Below, piece by piece: positions 40,971 through 48,880 of a DNA stretch of 64,000 bases. Under the pieces are notes generated by a model that worked only from the letters and a program-made list of their open reading frames with translations, did no database searches and had not been told where the DNA came from. The stretch's first letter is position 1, and the number at the start of each line of letters is the position of its first letter. A program made the position numbers and the translations under genes. The DNA comes from Bradyrhizobium sp. SRL28 (lineage in GTDB: Bacteria; Pseudomonadota; Alphaproteobacteria; Rhizobiales; Xanthobacteraceae): NCBI RefSeq assembly GCF_018596315.1, contig NZ_JAHEAG010000001.1, positions 186,001-250,000 of the forward strand, read 5' to 3'.

Positions 40971-43916
40971 TCACCACGCATAGCGCACGACGCCCTTGCC
41001 GGCGTAGGAATTGGTGACGTTGGAGAACTGGCCCTCGAAGATGGCCGCCGCAGACCAGCCGTTCAGCCATTTCATCTCGGCCGCGCCCGTCACCAGCGCC
41101 GAGTCGTGCGCCTGCGCCGCGCCGTTGACGACGAAGGCTGCGCCGGGCAGCGTCTGGAACAAGGCCGTGACGTTGCGGTCGGAGTTGAAATCATGCGCCC
41201 AGGCGGCGCGGCCGCGCAGGGTCAGGATGCCGTTTGGAACGGCAAAGGATTTGTCGGTGCGAACGCCGAGCTCGGTGCGCGAGGCCGTGACGTCCTTCGC
41301 CGCATAGTTCAGCGCAAACGTGCCGGCGCCCGCCAGCACCTGCTCGGCATAGGCCGGCAGACTGTAGGTGGTAAATTGCCCGGCGGCATAGGGCGTGATG
41401 CCCATCCATGGCGTCACATAGCGGTAGCCGCCCTCGATGCGGCCGGAAAAAGCGTTGGCGTTGAACTGGGCGCGCAGGCGCTCGAAGCCGGCCACCGTGA
41501 CCGTGCGCTCGGTCGTCACGTCCTGCCAGCCATAGGCCGCGGCGGCGATGATATAGGCGGCGCCCATATTGTGGCGAATGAAGGCGCCGGCCTGGAACAG
41601 ATCCGAGCGCCCGGAGCCGAAACCGCTGACGCTGAAATTGGTGCCGCCGCCGGCGAGCGCAAAACCTGCCAGCGTGTCGCGCGAGAGGCGATAGTCGGCG
41701 CCGACTGCAAAACCGAATGCGCGTGCGGTCGCGTCGTTCGATCCGAGCGCGGCATTGCCTGACGTGTTGCTGCCGCCGCCGTAGGCCGAGCCCCAGACGC
41801 TCCAGCGCTGCTCGAACAGATCGCTGCGCGCGACATCCGCCTTGGTCGGGAATTTGGCAAATGCGTCGCGCGCTGCGGCCGGCTTCCTCTTCGCGGCATA
41901 GCCAAGCGCGCTCTCCTCGGCGAACGGGATCGCACCTGCATTGCCGCCGAAGCCGTCATTTCGGCCCGCGACGAACGGATCCGAGATAAGCGAGAGGAAC
42001 AGGTTCATGGCGTCGAAGGTCGCCTGCTGCGATCCGGTCGCCAGTTCGCCGGAGATCTGGGTCAGGCCGGCCGGCGAGAGCGCGGCGAAGCCGGCCGGAA
42101 TGCCGCCGGTCGTATTGAAGAAGTTGCTCAGCGCGTTGGCGACGTTCTGCTGATTGACATTGAGACCGCCGCCATAGTTCAGCGCGAAGTTCAGATAGAC
42201 GTTGTTGGTGTCGTAGCTGAGGGTCGGGTTCAGGTTTGGCGAGACGCCTGATACCACCGGGTTGAACGTGTCGAGCACGCCGCCGGTCGCAGTCAGGATC
42301 GTGTACTGCTTCGCCACCGTGCCGATGGGAACGACCACGACGGTGGCTCCGCCAAGCGTGGCGATGCCCGTGACCCTGGTCAGGTCGCTGCTCGCGCCCG
42401 AGATCTCGACCATGTAGCTCGACGCCGCCGAGAATGTCAGGCTGCCCGCCACGTTGAGGGTGCCGATCGAGTTACCCGGCGCCAGCGTGCCGCCATTGAC
42501 GATGACATTGTCGATCGTGCCGGTGCCGCCGAGCGTGCCACCGGCATTGACGGTCACGAGGCCGTTGATGACGCCGTTGACCGAAAGCGTACCACCAAGG
42601 ACGTTCCAGTCCTGCGCGCCGGTGCCGGTGACGGTCCAGTTCGAGCTGTCGATCTTGTTGAAGGTCGAAAAGCCGTCATATTGCTGGCCGGCGCCGATCA
42701 GGCTGAGGTTGAAGGTATCCTTGCCGGTGCCGCCGAGTTGGAACGTGTCGGTGCCGGTGCCGAGCACGAGGCCGTTGATGACGCTGCCCGGGCCCAGCGT
42801 CAGCACATTGGCGATGCCGCAGCCGCCGCAGAACTCGATCGCTGCAAAACCGGTTGCGGCATTGATCGTGCCTGAATTGAAAACGGTGCCGGTGCCGCTG
42901 ACGAGGATACCCGTCGCGCCCGCGCCGACGTTGATCGTTCCGGTGTTAATGATGGAATTGCTGCCGCCGAAACTGCTGACGTCGATGCCGGCGCCGCCAT
43001 TTCCAACGGTGATAGTGCCGCTGTTGGTGATGGTGTTGGAATCACCTAGCGCGACGATGCCGAAGGCGGCATCGCCGAGAAGGATGCGGCCGCTGTTGTT
43101 GATCGTACCGGACGAGCCGTTATAGGCGACGCCGGCGCTTCCGACCCCGCCATTGATGGTGCCGAAGTGCGTGATCAGGGCGCGGTCGCCCTGCCCCGAG
43201 ATTCCGGCCGCGTTGGCGCCAACGTTGATCACCCCGTTGCTCGTGATCATCGCATCGTCGCCGAACACGTCGATTCCGGGGCCGAAATCGCCCACGTTGA
43301 TCGTGCCGGCATTGTTGACGATGGCGCGATTGCCCTGCACCGAGATGCCCGCAGCATTGATGCCGACGGTGATGGTTGCGCCGGCGATGTTGCTGACGGT
43401 GTTGTCGTCATTGATCGCCAGGATGCCGGCCGCCGGCCCGGCGGCGTCGCCGATCGTAATCTGACCTGCGTTCGTCACGGTACTGTTGCCGGCGGTGAAG
43501 ATTCCCACGCTATCGTCGCCGAGGGTAATGACGCCTGAGGCGGCGTTGACGATCGTGTTGTTCACGCCGGCGAAGATGCCGCTGCTCGATGGCCCGGCGG
43601 TGAGCGTGCCGCTATTGGTAACGGTGTTGAAGTCGTTGACGCCGATGATCACGCCACCGCCGCCGTCGCTGGCGGTCGCTCCCGCCAGCACATTGACGGT
43701 GAGATTGTCGACGCCGCCGCCGGCCTGAAAGCCGCCCGGGGTGTTGCCGCTGCAGGTGACGGTCTGGCCGCTGGATGCCGGATCGGGCACGCAGGCCGCA
43801 TTCGCGGGCGCCGTCGACAGGCACAGGCCAACGAGAAACGCCGACATCGCGACTGCCCGCGCAGCCACAACCCGGTGGCGTCGGCCCTGCGCCGACGATA
43901 GCAATTGAAAATGCAA
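40971..43916 (-). CDS. Autotransporter (type V secretion) with repetitive passenger
   Basis: A 981-residue protein. The signal sequence (about residues 1-40, ending PANAA) is of the extended kind. The passenger (45-400) is built of imperfect units of about 24 residues of the form GTINVG-x-AAGI-x-VQG-x4-I-x-NAG, predicted to form a beta-helix, followed by the VNAGGTLGGTGTIDNVIVNGGTLAPGNSIGTL stretch. The last 270 residues form the beta-barrel (WSVWGSAYGGG at its start, terminal VVRYAW ending in an aromatic residue). It would expose the passenger on the cell surface, perhaps as an adhesin. No protease triad is apparent. Confidence 0.92.
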   Translation of the reverse strand: MHFQLLSSAQGRRHRVVAARAVAMSAFLVGLCLSTAPANAACVPDPASSGQTVTCSGNTPGGFQAGGGVDNLTVNVLAGATASDGGGGVIIGVNDFNTVTNSGTLTAGPSSSGIFAGVNNTIVNAASGVITLGDDSVGIFTAGNSTVTNAGQITIGDAAGPAAGILAINDDNTVSNIAGATITVGINAAGISVQGNRAIVNNAGTINVGDFGPGIDVFGDDAMITSNGVINVGANAAGISGQGDRALITHFGTINGGVGSAGVAYNGSSGTINNSGRILLGDAAFGIVALGDSNTITNSGTITVGNGGAGIDVSSFGGSNSIINTGTINVGAGATGILVSGTGTVFNSGTINAATGFAAIEFCGGCGIANVLTLGPGSVINGLVLGTGTDTFQLGGTGKDTFNLSLIGAGQQYDGFSTFNKIDSSNWTVTGTGAQDWNVLGGTLSVNGVINGLVTVNAGGTLGGTGTIDNVIVNGGTLAPGNSIGTLNVAGSLTFSAASSYMVEISGASSDLTRVTGIATLGGATVVVVPIGTVAKQYTILTATGGVLDTFNPVVSGVSPNLNPTLSYDTNNVYLNFALNYGGGLNVNQQNVANALSNFFNTTGGIPAGFAALSPAGLTQISGELATGSQQATFDAMNLFLSLISDPFVAGRNDGFGGNAGAIPFAEESALGYAAKRKPAAARDAFAKFPTKADVARSDLFEQRWSVWGSAYGGGSNTSGNAALGSNDATARAFGFAVGADYRLSRDTLAGFALAGGGTNFSVSGFGSGRSDLFQAGAFIRHNMGAAYIIAAAAYGWQDVTTERTVTVAGFERLRAQFNANAFSGRIEGGYRYVTPWMGITPYAAGQFTTYSLPAYAEQVLAGAGTFALNYAAKDVTASRTELGVRTDKSFAVPNGILTLRGRAAWAHDFNSDRNVTALFQTLPGAAFVVNGAAQAHDSALVTGAAEMKWLNGWSAAAIFEGQFSNVTNSYAGKGVVRYAW

Positions 43917-44104
43917 CGCCCGAACCCCATTCCCCGGCGCTCTGCGGCGCCATCGGGACTCCCTAGCATGGGTTCCGCCGTCGAATTACGGGTGCGGGGG
44001 TGAATCCGCCAGATTTGCGTCACAACCGAGCGTTTTGCGGCGCTGCTGTGGCACTCGCGCCACGTTTTGGGCGGGTGCGGCCATGACCCAGTGGCCGCGC
44101 AAGA

Positions 44105-45148
44105 TCAGGCGTTCGGCGAAGGCTCGCCCGGGACCGCCAGCAGCTGCGACTGCCGCACCCGCTCGCGATGGGCGGTGTAGAGCCCTGAGGCAACGATGAA
44201 GGCGGCGCCGGTGATGGTGTAGGCGTCCGGGACTTCGCCGAAGATGAAGAAGCCGAGCACGCTGACCCACAGCAACTGCATGTAGGAAAACGGCGCCAGC
44301 ACCGAAGCGTCGGCATAGCGGAACGCCAGCACCACGATCCACTGCCCCGCGGTCGAGGCGACGCCGATGAAGATGCCGAAGGCGATGTCGTGCCAGGTCG
44401 GCGTCACCCAGACGAACGGCACCAGCGCGGAGAGAATGCAGACGCCCACGATCGACGAATAGGCCATCACGGTGATGGCGCGCTCGGTGCCGCTCATCAT
44501 CCGCGTGATGATCAGCGTGCAGGCCCAGGCCAGCGCCGAGACCAGCGGAAAGAACGCCGCGGGATGAAACGCGCCGGTGCCCGGGCGCAGGATGATGAGC
44601 ACGCCGATCAGGCCCACTGCCGTGGCGATCCAGCGGCGCAGGCCAACCTTCTCGCTGAGGAAGATGATCGACAGCGCCGTGACGAACAGCGGCGCGACGA
44701 AGCCGGTGGCAGAAGCTTCCGCAATCGGCAGGAATCGCAGGCCGGAAATGAAGAACAGCGACGAGCCCAGGATCGTCAAGCCACGCAGCATATGCAGGCC
44801 GAGCCGGTTGGTCTGCATCGCAAACAGCGGGGAACCCGGCATCATCGCGGGCGTCATGATCAGCGCGAACACCAGGAAGCGAATCCAAGTAATCTCGATC
44901 GAGGGCAAGGTCGCCGAGAGATATTTCGCCGTGACGTCGGAAGCGCCGAGAAAGATCGTCGAGGTCAGCACCAGCGCGATGCCCTTGAACGGCCGGTCGG
45001 CGCGCGCGGGCGCCTTGCGGACGGCGGCGGATTTCTTCTCGGGAAAAGGTATTGGAGCGCTGTCCAGCCTTGCGGCTGCGGCGGGAGGCGGTGTCACGGC
45101 AATCTCGAAGGCAGTAATGATCGACTCGGGCGAGGTTGTAAAAAACAC
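44105..45148 (-). CDS. DMT-superfamily transporter (EamA)
   Basis: A 347-residue membrane protein with about ten hydrophobic helices arranged as two EamA repeats (the first begins GIALVLTSTIFLGASDVTAKYL, the second includes YSSIVGVCILSALVPFVW and WIVVLAFRYADASVLAPFSYMQLLW). Such proteins export metabolites or amino acids. The frame starts with a GTG at 45148 and has a 50-residue hydrophilic N-terminal extension, so the true start may be further in. Monocistronic. Confidence 0.88.
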   Translation of the reverse strand: MFFTTSPESIITAFEIAVTPPPAAAARLDSAPIPFPEKKSAAVRKAPARADRPFKGIALVLTSTIFLGASDVTAKYLSATLPSIEITWIRFLVFALIMTPAMMPGSPLFAMQTNRLGLHMLRGLTILGSSLFFISGLRFLPIAEASATGFVAPLFVTALSIIFLSEKVGLRRWIATAVGLIGVLIILRPGTGAFHPAAFFPLVSALAWACTLIITRMMSGTERAITVMAYSSIVGVCILSALVPFVWVTPTWHDIAFGIFIGVASTAGQWIVVLAFRYADASVLAPFSYMQLLWVSVLGFFIFGEVPDAYTITGAAFIVASGLYTAHRERVRQSQLLAVPGEPSPNA

Positions 45149-45237
45149 CAGATCGCGCGAGGCGACTAGGCCCGAAAACAGGATGCGGATATGCGCTGAG
45201 GGCGCGATTGCAACACTTTGTTAAGGACGGTGTTCCG

Positions 45238-46080
45238 TCAGAGCATCGGCAAGCCTCGCGGCTTCGGTCCGCGCGGAAAGGCCTTGTCGAGCGCGGCGAT
45301 CTCGGCGGCGCTCAGCTTCAGATCGCCGGCAGCGGCGTTCTCCGCCGCGTGCTCCGCGCTCGAAGCTTTGGGAATCGCGAGCACCGAAGCCGCACGCGTG
45401 AGAAAAGCCAGCGCGACCTGGCGCGCTGTCGCCGTGTGCGCATCCGCAATCGCCTGCAGCACCTCGCCGCCCTTGCTGCGCGGGGACGGAAACTCATCAT
45501 GTCCGAACGGCGAATAGGCGACGACGGCAACGCCGTTGTTCTGGCACCATGGGATGACCGCGTGCTCGATTGCGCGCTCCTGCAGATGATAGAGCACCTG
45601 GTTGCAGGCGATCTTGCCCTCGCCCGCGACGTCGAGCAATTCGTCGAGATCGTCTGAATCGAAATTGCTGACGCCCCACGAACGGATCTTTCCGGCAGCC
45701 ACCAGTTCGTCGAACGCCGCCACCGTCTCCTCGAATGGATACGAGCCGCGCCAGTGCAGGAGATAGCAATCGAGATGATCGGTCTTCAGCCGCTTCAGCG
45801 AACGCTCGCAGGCGGTGATGGTGCCGCGCCGCGAGGCGTTGCTCGGCAGCACTTTTGAAACCAGGAATAGTTTTTCACGCGGCAGCCCCGCGATCGCATC
45901 CGCGATCACGAGCTCGGCATCGCCATACATCTCGGCGGTGTCGATATGCGTCATGCCGGTTTCGATGCCACGGCGCAGCGCCGCGATAGCAGCCTTGCGG
46001 TCGCCGCGGTCGAGATACCAGGTGCCCTGCCCGATCACGGATACGTCCGGGCCGTTGGTGCCGAATTTTTTCTGATTCAA
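45238..46080 (-). CDS. Aldo/keto reductase
   Basis: A 280-residue AKR. The catalytic tetrad is readable: Asp and Tyr in HIDTAEMYGDAE, Lys in FLVSKVLPSN, His in CYLLHWRGS. NADPH-binding segments (YSPFGHDEF, AIPKASSAEH) follow. I chose a TTG start at 46080 because GAGG lies five bases before it; the upstream frame has no plausible start. It is adjacent to a LysR gene on the same strand with only a few bases between, so they may be cotranscribed. Confidence 0.9.
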   Translation of the reverse strand: MNQKKFGTNGPDVSVIGQGTWYLDRGDRKAAIAALRRGIETGMTHIDTAEMYGDAELVIADAIAGLPREKLFLVSKVLPSNASRRGTITACERSLKRLKTDHLDCYLLHWRGSYPFEETVAAFDELVAAGKIRSWGVSNFDSDDLDELLDVAGEGKIACNQVLYHLQERAIEHAVIPWCQNNGVAVVAYSPFGHDEFPSPRSKGGEVLQAIADAHTATARQVALAFLTRAASVLAIPKASSAEHAAENAAAGDLKLSAAEIAALDKAFPRGPKPRGLPML

Positions 46081-46087
46081 GATAACC

Positions 46088-46717
46088 TCAACTTCTGACG
46101 ATGCCGACCAAGCGGCGACGACGATGCGGCGCGAGCGCGTTCTCGGAAGGCAGACCGCGCAGCCAATCGCGGAAGCCTGATATCTCGGGGCAATCAGCCG
46201 TGCCGGCAGGCGCAATCAGCCAATCGCCGAGCCCGGATCCCTCCGTGACGCGATCGCAGCGGTACCCCGGTTGATTGCCGAGCCCGCGGGCGATCAGCAA
46301 ATCGACCTTGCCCTCGATCAGCTCGTGCAAGCCGGCGGGCTGCAGCACCCGTAAGCCGATTTCCGCGTGGGTTGCGCGAAACTCCGCCAGATCCAGACGG
46401 CGCAGATCGAAGCTGCCATGCACGCCCAGTTGCAACAGCACCGCGCCCACCGGCTTCAATTGCGCGGTTGCATCGGCGATGCGGCGAAAGCCGTCGGATA
46501 TTTCCGGCAGATAGGCCTGGCCGGCCTCGGTCAGGACGAGTTGCTTATGCAGCCGCTCGAACAGGCGTACGCCCAGACGCGCCTCCAGCGCCTTCACCTG
46601 CTGCCCCACGGCGGCAGGCGTCACATGCAGCTCATGCGCGGCGAGCTTGAAGCTGAGATGCCGCGCGGCGGCTTCGAATGCGCGGAGCGCATTGAGCGGT
46701 GGAAGGATGTAGGTCAT
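46088..46717 (-). CDS. LysR-family (GcvA-like) regulator with shortened effector domain
   Basis: Begins MTYILPPLNALRAFEAAARHLSF and has the LysR helix-turn-helix (KLAAHELHVTPAAVGQQVKALEARLGVRLFERL). At 209 residues it is about 90 short of the family norm. The DNA-binding part and linker are complete; the effector domain starts (LGVHGSFDLRRLDLAEFRATHAEIGLRV), reaches VDLLIARG, and then jumps to an ending (CPEISGFRDWLRG) normally near the C-terminus, so the second subdomain appears to be missing. It is divergent from the VOC-Rid-ATC hydrolase genes, its likely targets. Confidence 0.8.
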   Translation of the reverse strand: MTYILPPLNALRAFEAAARHLSFKLAAHELHVTPAAVGQQVKALEARLGVRLFERLHKQLVLTEAGQAYLPEISDGFRRIADATAQLKPVGAVLLQLGVHGSFDLRRLDLAEFRATHAEIGLRVLQPAGLHELIEGKVDLLIARGLGNQPGYRCDRVTEGSGLGDWLIAPAGTADCPEISGFRDWLRGLPSENALAPHRRRRLVGIVRS

Positions 46718-46845
46718 CGCCGTCCAGTTTGTCACTGATAGGCGCTGGCCTTGCAATAGATTTTCTTGCGCTGGACCGCAGCAACAATGCTTTGCCTCGC
46801 GGTGATGCCGCCGGTTACGGTCGGTCAGCAGCATCCGGAGATCCC

Positions 46846-47715
46846 ATGCCCCGCCGACTAGATCATCTCGTCATTTGTGTCCGCGATCTGGCGCAGGCTG
46901 CGCTGGATTGGCGAACGCTCGGCTTCAACCTCACGCCGACCGGCGTGCTTCCATTCGGAGTCAGCAACCACCTGGCGATGTTCGAGAACAATTTTCTCGA
47001 GCTGCTCGCTGTGACCGATGCTGCGGCGGTAACGCCGGTCGCCCCTGATAGATTCAGCTTCGGGGCCCACAACCGGGATTTTCTTGCCACCGCGGAGGGA
47101 ATGTCGATGCTGGCTTTGCACAGCGCCGACGCCCATGCCGATGCGGCGCGCTTCAGGGCCAATCACATCGGCGCCTACGCTCCGCTTGATTTTGGACGTG
47201 ACAAGGTGCTTCCGGGCGGAGGCACGACTCGCCTTGAGTTTTCACTGGCCTTTGCCACCGATCCCGCCATGCCCGGGATCGCCTTCTTCACCTGCCAGCA
47301 GCGTCACCCGCCGGAACGGTTCTGGAACCCCGAATATCAACGCCATCCCAACGGCGCCTTGCGCGTGATCGAAGTCGTGATGTCGGCGCCGGAGCCGGCG
47401 GCGCACCGCGGTTTCCTCGAACGCTTCACGGAAAGCACGGCCGAGCTTGTGCCCGGGCGATTGACGGTCGGAGAAAGCGGCGACCGGATCACCGTGCTCG
47501 GCCCGGCCGAGATCGCGCGCCGGCTGCCGGACCTCGCCGGCGATACGTCGCCGCGCTTCTGCGCCGCGCGTTTGGCGGTCACCGACCTGGATGCGACCAA
47601 GCGAGTATTGGAAAGCAACGGCGTCGACTTCGAGATTGCCGGCGCTGTATTGCTCGTTCCGCCCGCGGCGTCACATGGTCTGGCGCTGGAATTCGTCGAA
47701 CAGGAGATAATGTAA
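46846..47715 (+). CDS. Glyoxalase-like (VOC) domain protein
   Basis: A 289-residue protein beginning RRLDHLVICVRDLAQAALDW with the VOC metal-binding His. The centre (GVSNHLAMFENNFLELLAV) has the expected His and Glu. A second, weaker half follows around CAARLAVTDLDATKRVLES. GGAG precedes the ATG. It is the first gene of a three-gene rightward cluster; the Rid gene starts two codons' distance after its stop. Function unassigned within the fold. Confidence 0.82.
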   Translation: MPRRLDHLVICVRDLAQAALDWRTLGFNLTPTGVLPFGVSNHLAMFENNFLELLAVTDAAAVTPVAPDRFSFGAHNRDFLATAEGMSMLALHSADAHADAARFRANHIGAYAPLDFGRDKVLPGGGTTRLEFSLAFATDPAMPGIAFFTCQQRHPPERFWNPEYQRHPNGALRVIEVVMSAPEPAAHRGFLERFTESTAELVPGRLTVGESGDRITVLGPAEIARRLPDLAGDTSPRFCAARLAVTDLDATKRVLESNGVDFEIAGAVLLVPPAASHGLALEFVEQEIM

Positions 47716-47716
47716 C

Positions 47717-48103
47717 ATGTCTCAAATCGTCAGGCATAACCCCACAGCGGTCCACGCGCCTTCCAGCGGCTACAGCATGGGGCTGGAACTTGGTCAGCAC
47801 CGCCGGTTGCTGTTTGTCAGCGGCCAGGTGCCGGAAAACCCTGATGGCAGCGTGCCCGAAGGCTTCGAGGCGCAATGCGAGCAAGCCTGGCGCAACATCA
47901 TCGAGGTGCTCACTGCCGCCGGTCTCGGCGTCGAGCATCTGGTCAAGATCAATACGTTCCTGACCGACAAAAGCCAGGTGGTGGCGAACCGCGCCATTCG
48001 CCGCAAGATGCTCGGCGGAAACGAACCCGCGTCCACGGTGATGATCGCTGAAACCGTCGATGGCAAATGGCTGCTGGAGATCGAGGCGATCGCTGCGGAA
48101 TGA
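47717..48103 (+). CDS. Rid (YjgF/YER057c/UK114) family protein lacking the RidA arginine
   Basis: A 128-residue Rid-fold protein (LLFVSGQVPENPDG, NIIEVLTAAGLGVEHLVKINTFLTD, LEIEAIAAE). Classical RidA enamine/imine deaminases have an arginine in the PARSCVEV segment; the corresponding residues here read PASTVMIAE, so that arginine is absent and the protein should belong to another Rid subgroup, some of which act in nitrogen-heterocycle or aromatic catabolism. It starts one base after the VOC stop codon and is followed by an ATC-hydrolase-like gene. Confidence 0.88.
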   Translation: MSQIVRHNPTAVHAPSSGYSMGLELGQHRRLLFVSGQVPENPDGSVPEGFEAQCEQAWRNIIEVLTAAGLGVEHLVKINTFLTDKSQVVANRAIRRKMLGGNEPASTVMIAETVDGKWLLEIEAIAAE

Positions 48104-48157
48104 AATGCGTACCGGGCCGCATCATGGGGCGGGCGATACTGGTTAGAGAGGTGTCCA

Positions 48158-48835
48158 ATGGCTGAGATCATCCATCCATTCTACGAGTCGCATCGCGGTG
48201 CCATGGAGGCCGCCATGCGCCATCGCCTCGACCTTGCCGAAGCGATGTTGTGCGAGCGCGCGCATCTATCCAATATCGATGGGATCAGGCAGGAGGTGAT
48301 GGACGAATTCGAAATCGTGCTCACCCAAATGCCCTATGTCGGAGGCGCGGCAAGTCGTATGAGCGATTTCTTCATGCGCCTCATGGGCTTTATGGCCATC
48401 AGCCGAGTGCTCCGGCGACACGGCGTGTCGCTGTCCGTGATCGGCGAAATCGAGCGAGAAACCTACAAGGCGCAATTGCTCACCGTGCCCGAAGCGGAAC
48501 GTCTCGCCTCGGGGCGTCAATTCATGTCGTCAGAGAATCAGACTCTGCTGCGCGAGCAGGCTACAAAAAGCCATCGACAAGAATTTCCGGAAGATTTCGT
48601 CTACGATTTCGTCGAGCCGGGCCCGGGTGACAACTTTGAATTCGGCATCAACTACAAAGCTTGCGGCTTTTGCAAATTCGCAGCTCGCCATGGAGATAAA
48701 GAAATCTTGCCGAACATTTGTGGGCTTGATTTCGACGCCTACGCAACGCGTGGCATTCGTTTGGAACGAACCCAAACGCTGGCTGGCGGCGCCAGCCACT
48801 GCAATTTTCGCTTCTCCCGCCTCGAAACAAAGTAG
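48158..48835 (+). CDS. L-2-amino-thiazoline-4-carboxylate hydrolase-like protein
   Basis: A 225-residue protein with the features I associate with the ATC hydrolase family: long N-terminal helical half, then NFEFGINYKACGFCKFAARHGDKEILPNICGLDFD and a C-terminal GGASHCNFRF, including conserved cysteines. The founding reaction opens the thiazoline ring of 2-aminothiazoline-4-carboxylate on the way to cysteine; many homologues have unknown substrates. GAGAGG precedes the ATG. It ends the VOC-Rid-hydrolase cluster controlled presumably by the divergent LysR protein. Confidence 0.75.
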   Translation: MAEIIHPFYESHRGAMEAAMRHRLDLAEAMLCERAHLSNIDGIRQEVMDEFEIVLTQMPYVGGAASRMSDFFMRLMGFMAISRVLRRHGVSLSVIGEIERETYKAQLLTVPEAERLASGRQFMSSENQTLLREQATKSHRQEFPEDFVYDFVEPGPGDNFEFGINYKACGFCKFAARHGDKEILPNICGLDFDAYATRGIRLERTQTLAGGASHCNFRFSRLETK

Positions 48836-48880
48836 GACAGCCATGGACCCAGCGCTGCAAGCGAGGATGTCGTTTGCGGA

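Noticed and set aside
42400..43800. Regularly spaced similar units that might be taken for a CRISPR or tandem DNA repeat
   Set aside because: They are degenerate in DNA but regular in protein: the beta-helix units of the autotransporter passenger.
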